Of a stretch of 28,577 nucleotides of DNA, positions 6,365 through 13,498 are shown in pieces. Position numbers and translations under genes: made by a program. The notes under the pieces are model-generated. The model was not told the origin of the DNA. It was given only the letters and a program-made list of their open reading frames with translations, and ran no database searches. The stretch is from an uncultured Eggerthella sp. (GTDB taxonomy: Bacteria > Actinomycetota > Coriobacteriia > Coriobacteriales > Eggerthellaceae): contig CAJKUH010000023.1 in NCBI GenBank assembly GCA_905203045.1, positions 1 to 28,577 on the forward strand, given 5' to 3'. Each line of letters starts with the position of its first letter. The stretch's first letter is position 1.

Positions 6365-8577
6365 CGATTCCTCATTTCCTGAATAGTGGCCAGCTCTTGC
6401 ATGACCGCACTACGTTCGTCTTCGGTTGCCCAATCGGCTTCACGGGTGCTGCGGGCGTCGGCGTAAGCGGCTTCGATAACCGCCTTGTCGCGCACAACGT
6501 TCACCAACTTCAAAGGTGAACGACCGTGCTGTCGGTCCCCGAAGATATCGCCTTCACGACGCAGCGACAAGTCCATTTCCGATAAGGCGAACCCGTCTTC
6601 CGTTTTCTCCATGGCCTGCAGTCGCGAAAGCGCCTCGGGAGCGCGTGAACGAGAGACCAGGAACACCTGGCCCGGCAGCTTTCCGCGCCCGACACGACCT
6701 CGAAGCTGATGCAACTGCGCCAAACCGAACCGGTCGGCGTCCTCGATGATCATAACGGTGGCATTCGGCACATCCACGCCTACCTCTACCACCGTGGTGG
6801 AAACCAGAACATCCACTTCCCCATCGCGGAACTTCCGCATCACCTCGTCTTTTTCGCGAGGTGCCATTTTACCGTGCAAAAGGGCAACATGCGCCTGCGG
6901 AACGATTTGACTTGAGAGGATTTCTGCGTGTTTGGTTGCCGCCGAAAGGGTGTCCCCCACCTCATCATGCTCGATCCCCCATTCAATGGCAGCGTACTCG
7001 ATGGAGCCCGTCTCATCTTCCTCGTGTTTTTCGGCGTCAGGCTTCGGCAGATCAACGCCGATGAGCGGACAGATAACGTAGGCCTGCTCGCCACGCCCAA
7101 GTGCTGCGCGGAGGGCATCGTAGGCAATGCCCTCTTCGGTGAAATGGCATACCTTGGTGGTTCTGCCACCCTGCTTTGCAGGAGGCTTATGCAGGTAGCT
7201 CAGCGAAAGGCCCCCGTAACGGGCAAGGGCAAGAGAGCGTGGAATGGGAGTTGCCGTCATAGACAGCACATCGGCTCCCGGCGCCTTGTCGATAAGCGCT
7301 TCGCGTTGCTCCACACCGAAGCGCTGCTGCTCGTCGATGCATACCAAAGAGCATTTGCACGGCGCAACCGCATCCTGGATCAGTACATGGGTACCGAACA
7401 GGACCTGAATGTTTCCGCTGTTGAACTGCGCAATGGCCTGGTCTTTTTCTTCTTGCGGCGTTTGACCCATAACCGTTGCCCACGAAATATTGCAAGCATC
7501 GAGAATTGGCCCGATGGAAAGGCCGTATTGGGAAACCAGCACTTCCGTAGGACCCATGAGCATGGCTTGGTTTCCCGATTTGGCAGCACAGACCAAAGCA
7601 AAGGCGGCGATCACGGTTTTGCCAGTGCCCACATCGCCCAACAGCAAATGGTTCATCGGATACGATGCTGCCATGCGCGTAAGGATGTCAGCCACCGCTG
7701 CATCTTGGTCGGCGGTCAGGGTAAAGGGCAGGCAGCTTTGAATCTGCTCTATTTCGGCTTCCGAGAGAGTCTGCGCAAAAGGCGTATGCTGGGCGGCTCG
7801 ACGGCGCTCTCGCTCGACCAGTTCCAATTCCAGGAAGAACAGTTCCTCGTAGCGCAAACGGCGCTTGGCCTGATGGCAATCTTCCATGGAAAGGGGCTGA
7901 TGAACCCCGCGAAATGCCTCAAAACGGGAATAGAGCCGATATTTGCGGCGCAACGCCAGAGGAAGCGGATCGTATGCACCCTGCACCTGGGAAAGCGCGT
8001 TGCCAACAATCCTCTTCATCATGGTGCGGGAAATCTTAGCCGTAGCAGGATGAATGGGCAGCACCATGCCCTGCACCTCTTCACCCGATTCGTGCTTTTC
8101 GATAAGCGGATTGGTCATGCGCTTGAAGCCGTAGGAAAACTCGACCCTGCCGGAAACGGTAACCACATCACCCTTGCGAAGCTTCTCAGAAAGCCAGGGT
8201 TGGTTGAAGCACGCGGCGATAATCAGGCCCGTTTCGTCCACCAGGGAAACTTCAACAAGCGTAAGCTTCTGGCGAATCTTCTTCAGCTTCACCTCGTACA
8301 CCTGGGCAGCAAGGGTGCATTGCATGCCGATCTGGGCGCTTTCGGCGGTAACCACTTTCGACATGTCCACATAGCGCAACGGATAGCTTTGCAGCAGGTC
8401 GCGTACGGTGCGAACGCCCATGGCATCGTGCAGGATCTGAGCACGGGCGGGGCTTACCAGCTTTACGGAGGAAACCGGCGAATCAAGCGCCAAGGTAGCA
8501 TGAAGGCGGTCGAGGCTTGCGCCCCGAACCGCCTTCGTAGAATCAGATGTTGTATTCGCAGACACGAATCCCTGCAC
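6361..8577 (-). CDS. recG: ATP-dependent DNA helicase RecG
   Basis: RecG remodels stalled forks and branched DNA. The 738-aa product has an N-terminal wedge/OB region (about 40-240), Walker A GDVGTGKT (314-321), Walker B-type DEQQRFG (415-421; E. coli DEQHRFG), motif III SMTATPIPRSLAL, and C-terminal TTVVEVGVDVPNAT and QLRGRVGRG. Compared with E. coli RecG there are about 30 additional residues, strongly acidic, between CPLI (503-506) and LLHGKM (567-571). The start is uncertain: GTG at 8577 has no clear Shine-Dalgarno, while GTG four codons on (8565) has AGGTG or AGGGA upstream. The gene begins 11 nt after fakA and overlaps rsmD by 4 nt. Confidence 0.96.
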   Translation of the reverse strand: MQGFVSANTTSDSTKAVRGASLDRLHATLALDSPVSSVKLVSPARAQILHDAMGVRTVRDLLQSYPLRYVDMSKVVTAESAQIGMQCTLAAQVYEVKLKKIRQKLTLVEVSLVDETGLIIAACFNQPWLSEKLRKGDVVTVSGRVEFSYGFKRMTNPLIEKHESGEEVQGMVLPIHPATAKISRTMMKRIVGNALSQVQGAYDPLPLALRRKYRLYSRFEAFRGVHQPLSMEDCHQAKRRLRYEELFFLELELVERERRRAAQHTPFAQTLSEAEIEQIQSCLPFTLTADQDAAVADILTRMAASYPMNHLLLGDVGTGKTVIAAFALVCAAKSGNQAMLMGPTEVLVSQYGLSIGPILDACNISWATVMGQTPQEEKDQAIAQFNSGNIQVLFGTHVLIQDAVAPCKCSLVCIDEQQRFGVEQREALIDKAPGADVLSMTATPIPRSLALARYGGLSLSYLHKPPAKQGGRTTKVCHFTEEGIAYDALRAALGRGEQAYVICPLIGVDLPKPDAEKHEEDETGSIEYAAIEWGIEHDEVGDTLSAATKHAEILSSQIVPQAHVALLHGKMAPREKDEVMRKFRDGEVDVLVSTTVVEVGVDVPNATVMIIEDADRFGLAQLHQLRGRVGRGKLPGQVFLVSRSRAPEALSRLQAMEKTEDGFALSEMDLSLRREGDIFGDRQHGRSPLKLVNVVRDKAVIEAAYADARSTREADWATEDERSAVMQELATIQEMRNR

Positions 8578-8588
8578 CTGACAAGTGC

Positions 8589-10217
8589 TTATTCAACGGA
8601 AAGAACGATGGGATACAGCGGCTGCTCGCCACGATGGGAATCGATTTCGAGATCCTCGAACTCTTCCTCGATACGGGCCAGAAGCGCTTCGAACTCCTCG
8701 TCGGAGTAATCCTCGCCGGCAAGGATGGTAAGTGTGTCGGCGTCTTCAGCGTCCATAACCTGAAGAACGCGAATGGTTGCATCCTCGATGGAATCGGACA
8801 CTATTTCAAGCTCGCCGTCGGCAATGCCGATAACGTCGCCGTCGTGGATAGGGTTGCCATGCACGTCCTTGGAATCCTTGATAGCACGGGTGATTTCGCC
8901 CGTTTTCACGTCTTCGCATGCCTCGGTCATGGCCTCGACATTTTCCTCCAGGCTTGCTTCCTCGTCGAAGGCGAACAGCGCAGAGAATGCCTCGGGGACG
9001 CTCTTGGTGGTTACCACGGCGCAGGGCTTCTCGGAAACCTGAGCGCACGACTGCGATGCCATGATGATGTTGCTGTTGTTGGGCAGGATGATGACGGAGT
9101 CGGCGTTTACGGCGTTAACGGCATCGAGCAGCTCCTTCGTAGAAGGATTCATGGTCTGACCACCGGAAACAACGTAGTCAACGCCAAGGCTCTCAAGGAT
9201 AGCCGCGTTACCGGAACCAGCCGCTACCGCAACAAAGCCGATGGCCTTGTGGGCTGCTTCCTGCTCGGCCTCGAGCTTTTCGGTGCGCTCTTCGCTTTGG
9301 AGCTTCATGTTGTGGATGAATACCTCGAAGATCTCACCGCGCTCCAGGAAGTATGCCAGGACCTTGTCGGGCGTGTTGGAGTGAACGTGAACCTTGAACT
9401 TGGGCGTGCTGCCTACGCACAGCTCGCAATCGCCCATGGTTTGGAGGAAGTCAAGTGCTTCTTCAGGGTCGAGCGTATCGGAGTTCACCAGGAACTCGTT
9501 GCAGTACTTGTACTTGGAGCCTTCCCAGTCGTTGATCTGCTCGATTTCGACCTTGGGGGCAGCCGTACGGGCAAATGCCAGCTCGTCGACCATAGCTTCA
9601 GCACGGCCCGTGAGGGATGCAACGAAAGAATCGAAGAAGATGGCGATACCGAAGCCGCCAGCGTCAACCACGCCGTTTTCCTTCAGCACCGGAAGGAGCT
9701 CGGGCGTACGCTGAACGGAAGCATAGGCTTCGCCCACGATGAACTGCAGGCCCTCGTCAAGCTCCATCTTCTTCTTGCGTGCCTTATGAGCTGCGGCGGC
9801 AGTATCACGCAAAACGGTGAGGATGGTGCCTTCCACCGGCTTGCGCACTGCATTGAAGGCAACCTCTACCGCGCGAGCAAACGCATCGTCAACCGCGACA
9901 AGATCGAATTCCTCGTGATCGGCAATGCCCTCGCACAAGCCGCGCATGATCTGGGACGTGATAACGCCCGAATTGCCACGAGCGCCCATCAGGGCACCGG
10001 TGGTGATGGCACGACGGCGATCTTCGTCAGACGCACCGATGGGGAGCTTGGCAAGGTTTTCAACAACCATAGCCAGCGTAAGGGACATATTGGTGCCGGT
10101 ATCACCGTCGGGAACGGGGAAAACGTTCAGACGATTGATTTCATCCTTACGAGCCTCCAACGCTTTCGCTGCAGCAGCAATGGCGTTGACGATGTCGTTA
10201 GATGTGTAATTGCTCAT
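8589..10217 (-). CDS. fakA: Fatty acid kinase subunit FakA (DhaL/DegV-associated)
   Basis: FakA phosphorylates fatty acids held by FakB (DegV family), producing acyl-phosphate that enters lipid synthesis beside the PlsX product. The 542-aa product has the DhaL ATP-binding domain first, with NVFPVPDGDTGTNM (31-44; Asp37 and Asp39 are the expected metal ligands) and GARGNSGVI. The FakA middle and C-terminal regions follow (VDAGGFGI, FKVHVHSNTPDKVL, VSGGQTMNPSTKELL, ILPNNSNIIMA, then AEDADTLTILAGEDYSDEE). Length matches YloV/FakA (about 550 aa). GAGGAG lies 12 nt before the ATG, rather far. asp23 precedes it by 45 nt, as in Firmicutes. No FakB gene is in the window, so its partner must be elsewhere. 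Confidence 0.94.
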   Translation of the reverse strand: MSNYTSNDIVNAIAAAAKALEARKDEINRLNVFPVPDGDTGTNMSLTLAMVVENLAKLPIGASDEDRRRAITTGALMGARGNSGVITSQIMRGLCEGIADHEEFDLVAVDDAFARAVEVAFNAVRKPVEGTILTVLRDTAAAAHKARKKKMELDEGLQFIVGEAYASVQRTPELLPVLKENGVVDAGGFGIAIFFDSFVASLTGRAEAMVDELAFARTAAPKVEIEQINDWEGSKYKYCNEFLVNSDTLDPEEALDFLQTMGDCELCVGSTPKFKVHVHSNTPDKVLAYFLERGEIFEVFIHNMKLQSEERTEKLEAEQEAAHKAIGFVAVAAGSGNAAILESLGVDYVVSGGQTMNPSTKELLDAVNAVNADSVIILPNNSNIIMASQSCAQVSEKPCAVVTTKSVPEAFSALFAFDEEASLEENVEAMTEACEDVKTGEITRAIKDSKDVHGNPIHDGDVIGIADGELEIVSDSIEDATIRVLQVMDAEDADTLTILAGEDYSDEEFEALLARIEEEFEDLEIDSHRGEQPLYPIVLSVE

Positions 10218-10262
10218 AGTAAAGTTGTACTCCTCTAATGACCTATCACTTGCGTGCGCGTG

Positions 10263-10607
10263 CTAGCGAACCTTGATTCCCTGAACGTGAACCTCGACGC
10301 CCTTGAGCGGCGTGCGGACGAATTCCTTCAGAGCGAACGATACCTGTTCGGCAAGGTTGGTAGACACCGCGTTGATGTTCACGCCGTGCTCCAAGATAAC
10401 GTACAGGCTTACCGTGGTGCCCTCTTCATCAGTGGAAACAACGATACCCCTGCGCAGACGGGACTGAGGAAGGATCTTAGCCAACCCATCGACGGCATTC
10501 GGAGCTGCCATGCCCACAACGCCATAGCATTCCAAAGCCGCATGCCCCGCAACATCGGCGATGACATCTTCAGAAACGATGAGGTCTCCTGCGATTTCGT
10601 TACCCAT
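10263..10607 (-). CDS. Asp23/Gls24-family envelope stress protein
   Basis: The 114-aa product has the Asp23/YloU layout: GDLIVSEDVIADVAGHAALECYGVVGM, then a beta-rich core (VSLYVILEHGVNINAVSTNLAEQV) and a closing GVEVHVQGIKV. In Firmicutes, family members are membrane-associated or envelope-stress proteins of unclear biochemistry; this one has no membrane segment. It is divergent from rpmB and upstream of fakA, the conserved yloU-yloV arrangement, which supports the assignment. AAAGGA lies about 8 nt ahead of the ATG. A good -10 (TATACT) sits about 67 nt upstream. Confidence 0.92.
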   Translation of the reverse strand: MGNEIAGDLIVSEDVIADVAGHAALECYGVVGMAAPNAVDGLAKILPQSRLRRGIVVSTDEEGTTVSLYVILEHGVNINAVSTNLAEQVSFALKEFVRTPLKGVEVHVQGIKVR

Positions 10608-10673
10608 TTATCTATCCTTTCATAGACGCTTTGCCACATGAGCGTGCGCCCAATGACGAATGACCAGTTAACC

Positions 10674-10703
10674 AGTATAGCTGATGGGAACCCTATTCGT
10701 CCC
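10674..10703 (-). promoter_or_regulatory. Candidate promoter of asp23-fakA-recG run
   Basis: Minus-strand -10 TATACT (10674-10679, five of six matches) with a weak -35 GGGACG (10698-10703) at 18-nt spacing. The predicted leader is about 60 nt. The -10 is persuasive; the -35 is poor, so an activator or a different sigma factor is possible. Confidence 0.45.
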
Positions 10704-10852
10704 TTGACCGGCCTTGCGCACCGAACGCACAAAAATCTTTAGCCAATCGAAGCATCTCTGTTCTTTTTCTTGCGCAAAGCACTTGTCCTCTCGTTTTCTG
10801 CGGCAAGGAATGCTATCCTTGCTGCTTGATCACCAATCTTCCAAGTTTTCTC

Positions 10853-10881
10853 TTGGTCGAAGCGCGTCACTGTGATATAGT
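10853..10881 (+). promoter_or_regulatory. Promoter of rpmB
   Basis: TTGGTC (10853-10858), a 17-nt spacer and TATAGT (10876-10881) with the extended -10 dinucleotide TG at 10873-10874. The predicted transcript starts near 10888, leaving a leader of about 60 nt before rpmB. Confidence 0.65.
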
Positions 10882-10949
10882 GTTCGGGCTATTGGAAATC
10901 AGCGGTATTCAGCCGTATCAAAATACGAAGTAAATGGAGTTGATCAAGA

Positions 10950-11138
10950 ATGTCCAAAGTATGCGAGATCTGCGGTAAGGCACCTGTTGCTGGTCGTAGC
11001 ATCAGCCACTCTCATCGCGTAAGCAACCGCACCTTCCGTCCTAACATCCAGAAGATCACCATCAAGGTTGACGGCAAGGTAAAGCGCGCAAACGTATGCA
11101 CCAAGTGCATGAAGGCCGGTAAGGTAGAGCGCGCATAA
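10950..11138 (+). CDS. rpmB: 50S ribosomal protein L28 (zinc-binding type)
   Basis: L28 is a small protein of the large ribosomal subunit. The 62-aa product begins MSKVCEICGKAP and has HSHRVSNRTFRPNIQ, the family core. Cys5/Cys8 and Cys50/Cys53 form two CxxC pairs, the zinc-containing version. Length is typical for Gram-positives. GGAG lies 10 nt upstream of the ATG. It is a single-gene unit with its own promoter and terminator, divergent from asp23 as in many Gram-positive genomes. Confidence 0.97.
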   Translation: MSKVCEICGKAPVAGRSISHSHRVSNRTFRPNIQKITIKVDGKVKRANVCTKCMKAGKVERA

Positions 11139-11182
11139 CGTAATCTTCCCGATTACCGAGGGCATCAGCTTCTCAACTTTTT

Positions 11183-11206
11183 AAGCCACCCGAAAGGGTG
11201 GCTTTT
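11183..11206 (+). terminator. Intrinsic terminator of rpmB
   Basis: A 9-bp perfect stem (AAGCCACCC, GAAA tetraloop, GGGTGGCTT) runs into a TTTT tract, 44 nt after the rpmB stop. The GNRA-type loop and strong GC stem make it a clear rho-independent terminator. Confidence 0.9.
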
Positions 11207-11329
11207 CTTGGTTTGAGGGGTATTGCTGTATTTCGATATCTCCTTGAAAAATGCGAACGATGCCGGAACACCTAGGTGCTGTCCAGAAAGCCTCGACTCC
11301 CCTTTTCGTATACTGCATGCCCTCATGCC

Positions 11330-11358
11330 TATAAAGAAAGGCGCCCTTACGGACGCCT
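11330..11358 (-). terminator. Candidate terminator of the smpB-side operon
   Basis: Minus strand: AGGCG-T-CC, loop GTAA, GG-G-CGCCT (one mismatched pair), followed by TTTCTTTAT. It lies about 85 nt after the stop of the 133-aa gene and would end the long secA-to-smpB run before it meets rpmB. Confidence 0.6.
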
Positions 11359-11441
11359 TAGGAAACGGTGCTCACGACTGCGGTGCCTAAAACCCTTGAA
11401 GCTACCGCCAACCTGGTGCATTTAACCAGTAGAGCAGCAAA

Positions 11442-11843
11442 TCACTTGAACTTGAAAAGGCCCTTGATCTCGTTCATGGTGCCGGAGAGTTCGCTTACCA
11501 CTTCTTTGCCATCGCGGTAAATTCCCGCCATGGTCTTACCCGCATCTTTCAAGTTGTCCTTCATTTCGTCGGAAAGGAAGCTCTTCTCTTCCTTCGACGA
11601 TGCTTCACCGGGCTTTTCGGCCTCTTCCACCTCATCATCGGATCCAGAGCCCGAACCATCCGATTCGCCGCTCGAGGCAACGTGCTTTTCGATATCCCTC
11701 TGAATCAGGTAGAGGGAATCGTCCACCTTGTCCAAACGTTTCGCGTATTCCGGCGCCGCATCTTGCAGAGTATCGACGGCTGCACGCACATCGTCCAAAC
11801 GTGCATGCAGCGTATCGATCATCTTATAAACGTCTTCGTTCAA
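11442..11843 (-). CDS. Hypothetical coiled-coil protein downstream of smpB
   Basis: I do not recognise a family. The 133-aa product has three parts: an N-terminal helix with heptad pattern (about 1-53, MIDTLHARLDDVRAAVDTL), a Ser/Gly/Glu/Asp-rich low-complexity linker (about 57-88), and a C-terminal amphipathic segment (FLSDEMKDNLKDAGKTMAGI... KGLFKFK). There is no signal peptide or transmembrane helix and the protein is acidic overall. The start is TTG at 11843, supported by AGGAG 5 nt upstream and by the absence of a nearby ATG with a site; the smpB stop codon TAG is part of this ribosome-binding site (TAGGAG), so translation is likely coupled to smpB. The codon choice resembles its neighbours, so it looks native. 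Confidence 0.8.
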   Translation of the reverse strand: MNEDVYKMIDTLHARLDDVRAAVDTLQDAAPEYAKRLDKVDDSLYLIQRDIEKHVASSGESDGSGSGSDDEVEEAEKPGEASSKEEKSFLSDEMKDNLKDAGKTMAGIYRDGKEVVSELSGTMNEIKGLFKFK

Positions 11844-11851
11844 AATTGCTC

Positions 11852-12322
11852 CTAACGGTAGCGTTGCTTCATTGCACGTTCGATTTCGCGTTTCGAGTCG
11901 CGCTCTGCCATGGAAGCGCGCTTGTCATACAGCTTTTTACCACGAGCAACAGCCAGTTCCATCTTCACGCGGGAATTCCGATCGAAATAGATCTTAATCG
12001 GCACCAGAGCCATTCCCTTTTCCTGTGTTTTGCGCTCAAGGTCGCGGATCTCATTGCGATGAAGCAAAAGCTTGCGTTTCCTGTCAGGGTCGGGATTGCT
12101 TAGATTGCCGTGGCTGTAAGGAGCGATATGGAGATTGTTGACCCACACCTCTCCCTTGCGGATGAGCGCAAAACAATCGGTGAGCTGGCAGTTGTTCTCG
12201 CGCAACGAGCATACCTCGGTGCCTGTGAGCACCAAGCCCGCCTCGTAGGTTTGTAGGATGTCGTAATCGTGGAACGCGCGGCGATTCTTGGCGATGAGCT
12301 TTGTCGTTTCTTTCTTTGGCAT
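11852..12322 (-). CDS. smpB: SsrA-binding protein SmpB
   Basis: SmpB binds tmRNA and delivers it to stalled ribosomes for trans-translation. The 156-aa product shows family blocks: IAKNRRAFHDYDI, YEAGLVLTGTEVCSLR, GEVWVNNLHIAPYSHG, RKRKLLLHRNEI, GMALVPIKIYF, KMELAVARGKKLYDKR, and the basic tail ending MKQRYR that enters the decoding centre. Length is typical (about 150-160 aa). It lies 2 nt after the M42 peptidase and 9 genes from the run's start; RNase R, a partner in tmRNA-linked decay, is two genes upstream. No ssrA RNA gene was seen in the window. Confidence 0.97.
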   Translation of the reverse strand: MPKKETTKLIAKNRRAFHDYDILQTYEAGLVLTGTEVCSLRENNCQLTDCFALIRKGEVWVNNLHIAPYSHGNLSNPDPDRKRKLLLHRNEIRDLERKTQEKGMALVPIKIYFDRNSRVKMELAVARGKKLYDKRASMAERDSKREIERAMKQRYR

Positions 12323-12324
12323 AC

Positions 12325-13395
12325 CTACATCCCTGGAACGAACGATGCGTCTTCATCCATATCCAGGATGAAACGCTTCAACAGCAAAACGGTGTCTTCG
12401 ATATCGGAAAGCTTTACCACTTCCGTTGGCGTGTGCATATAGCGCAGCGGTATGGAAACCAAACCCGTAGCGCACCCAGCACCCTGAACCTGCATCTCGG
12501 AGGCATCGGTCCCGGAATCGCCCGGCTCCGCTTCGAACTGAACGCGAATGCCCTCGGCTTCCGCAGCAGCGCACAAACGCTCGAAAACCACTGGGTTGAT
12601 ATTCGGGCCGCGAGCGATTACCGGCCCTTTGCCGCAGGCAACCGAGCCGAACTTGTTGGTATCGATGCCGGGATAATCGGTGGCGTGGGTAACATCGAGC
12701 GCGATGGCCACATCAGGCTTCACTTTGAACGCCGACGTGGCAGCCCCGCGCGATCCGATTTCCTCTTGCACCGTTGCGGCGCAAATGTAGTCGCCCAGCG
12801 AGCCTTCCGCCTTCTTCAGCTCTTCCATCACGCGCGTGATGACGTACACACCGGCTTTGTCGTCGAATGCACGCGAAACTGCCATGCCCTTGCCGTACTT
12901 TTCGAAGCCGACACCATAGGTGATAACATCGCCCACGCGAACAAGTTCCTTTACCTTTCGGGCAGAAAGGCCCAAGTCGATGAAGAGAGAGCCGATAGGG
13001 GTTACCTTGGAGCGCTCTTCAGAATCAATGAGATGGATGGGCTTGCGGCCCACAACGCCACGCAGCGTGCCCGTTTCGGTATGCACGTCAACGCGCAACC
13101 CCGGCAGAATCGCTGCATCGACCCCGCCAACAGCTGCCACGTGGAGAAAACCCTGCGAATCGATGCTCTTCACCATCAGGCCCACCTCGTCCATATGAGA
13201 GGCAATCATGACAGAAGGGGCAGAACCTGTTCCCTTAAGGCATGCATGAACCGATCCCATGACGTCGGTTTCGATAACATCGGCGCACTCGGAAAGTCTG
13301 CTGCGCACGAGCTGGGCAACCCTTGCTTCGGTTCCGGTTACGGAAGGGGTTTCAAGCAAGCGCTTCAAAAACGATTTATCGGCGAGTTTAGCCAT
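12325..13395 (-). CDS. M42-family metallo-aminopeptidase
   Basis: M42 enzymes (glutamyl aminopeptidase/TET-like, often mislabelled endoglucanase) are cytoplasmic di-metal exopeptidases forming large cages. The 356-aa product carries the expected ligands: His67 and catalytic Asp69 (ASHMDEVG), the AFDDK aspartate (178-179), Glu211-Glu212 (VQEEIG; general base and ligand), Asp234 (ALDVTHATD) and His321 (RYMHTPTE). Length is normal (about 350 aa). AAGGT lies 6 nt before the ATG. A 103-nt gap with a TATAAT box and two inverted repeats separates it from rnr, so it may have its own promoter driving smpB and the 133-aa gene too. Substrate specificity cannot be read from sequence. Confidence 0.93.
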   Translation of the reverse strand: MAKLADKSFLKRLLETPSVTGTEARVAQLVRSRLSECADVIETDVMGSVHACLKGTGSAPSVMIASHMDEVGLMVKSIDSQGFLHVAAVGGVDAAILPGLRVDVHTETGTLRGVVGRKPIHLIDSEERSKVTPIGSLFIDLGLSARKVKELVRVGDVITYGVGFEKYGKGMAVSRAFDDKAGVYVITRVMEELKKAEGSLGDYICAATVQEEIGSRGAATSAFKVKPDVAIALDVTHATDYPGIDTNKFGSVACGKGPVIARGPNINPVVFERLCAAAEAEGIRVQFEAEPGDSGTDASEMQVQGAGCATGLVSIPLRYMHTPTEVVKLSDIEDTVLLLKRFILDMDEDASFVPGM

Positions 13396-13410
13396 AAAGC
13401 ACCTTCATCC

Positions 13411-13482
13411 TCAGGGCAAAAGCCCTGATATATCAAGCGTACATGCATACTTTCTCGTAATTATACCGCCCTCATCCAGGGC
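13411..13482 (-). promoter_or_regulatory. Candidate promoter and leader hairpins before M42 peptidase gene
   Basis: Minus strand: a perfect TATAAT at 13460-13465, with a poor -35 (TTGCGT at 20-nt spacing). An inverted repeat GCCCT/AGGGC (13468-13482) lies directly in the spacer. A 7-bp hairpin TCAGGGC-TTTT-GCCCTGA (13411-13428) lies in the leader, 5 nt before the Shine-Dalgarno. The hairpin has no U-run, so it is not a terminator. Confidence 0.4.
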
Positions 13483-13498
13483 ATTACGCAACCTCGGC

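Larger units (their letters stand above)
10608..10949. other. Divergent intergenic region asp23/rpmB (342 bp)
   Basis: No gene is seen. It holds the two outward promoters (10674-10703 minus; 10853-10881 plus), a direct repeat ACTGGT-TA-ACTGGT on the minus strand just downstream of the asp23 -10 (10660-10673), a 7-bp inverted repeat GCAAGGA/TCCTTGC (10803-10809 and 10816-10822, 6-nt loop), and a small hairpin CGTAT/ATACG (10914-10927) in the rpmB leader. The 7-bp inverted repeat lies about 30 bp upstream of the rpmB -35 and could bind a regulator; this is only inference. Confidence 0.6.
11139..11441. other. Convergent intergenic region rpmB / 133-aa gene (303 bp)
   Basis: No convincing gene. 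It contains the rpmB terminator (11183-11206), a candidate minus-strand terminator (11330-11358), a small inverted repeat GTAATC/GATTAC right after rpmB (11140-11156), and a perfect 10-bp palindrome CACCTAGGTG at 11269-11278. A 21-codon ORF (11325-11390, plus) lacks a ribosome-binding site and is probably chance. Confidence 0.6.

Noticed and set aside
6928..8709. 593-codon plus-strand ORF opposite recG
   Set aside because: It is antisense to a clear RecG with all helicase motifs; its composition (His, Arg, Leu, Gly rich) has no recognisable domain. A codon-bias shadow.
8547..10238. 563-codon plus-strand ORF opposite fakA
   Set aside because: Antisense shadow of FakA; no family resemblance.
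10660..10677. Shared TTAACCAGTA in two intergenic regions (also near 11422)
   Set aside because: Only two 10-bp copies with unrelated surroundings; not enough to call a regulatory motif.
11325..11390. 21-codon plus-strand ORF after rpmB
   Set aside because: No Shine-Dalgarno, no promoter, and it overlaps the candidate minus-strand terminator.
11360..11440. tRNA-like stretch
   Set aside because: No cloverleaf, no T-loop GGTTCGA and no acceptor pairing on either strand.
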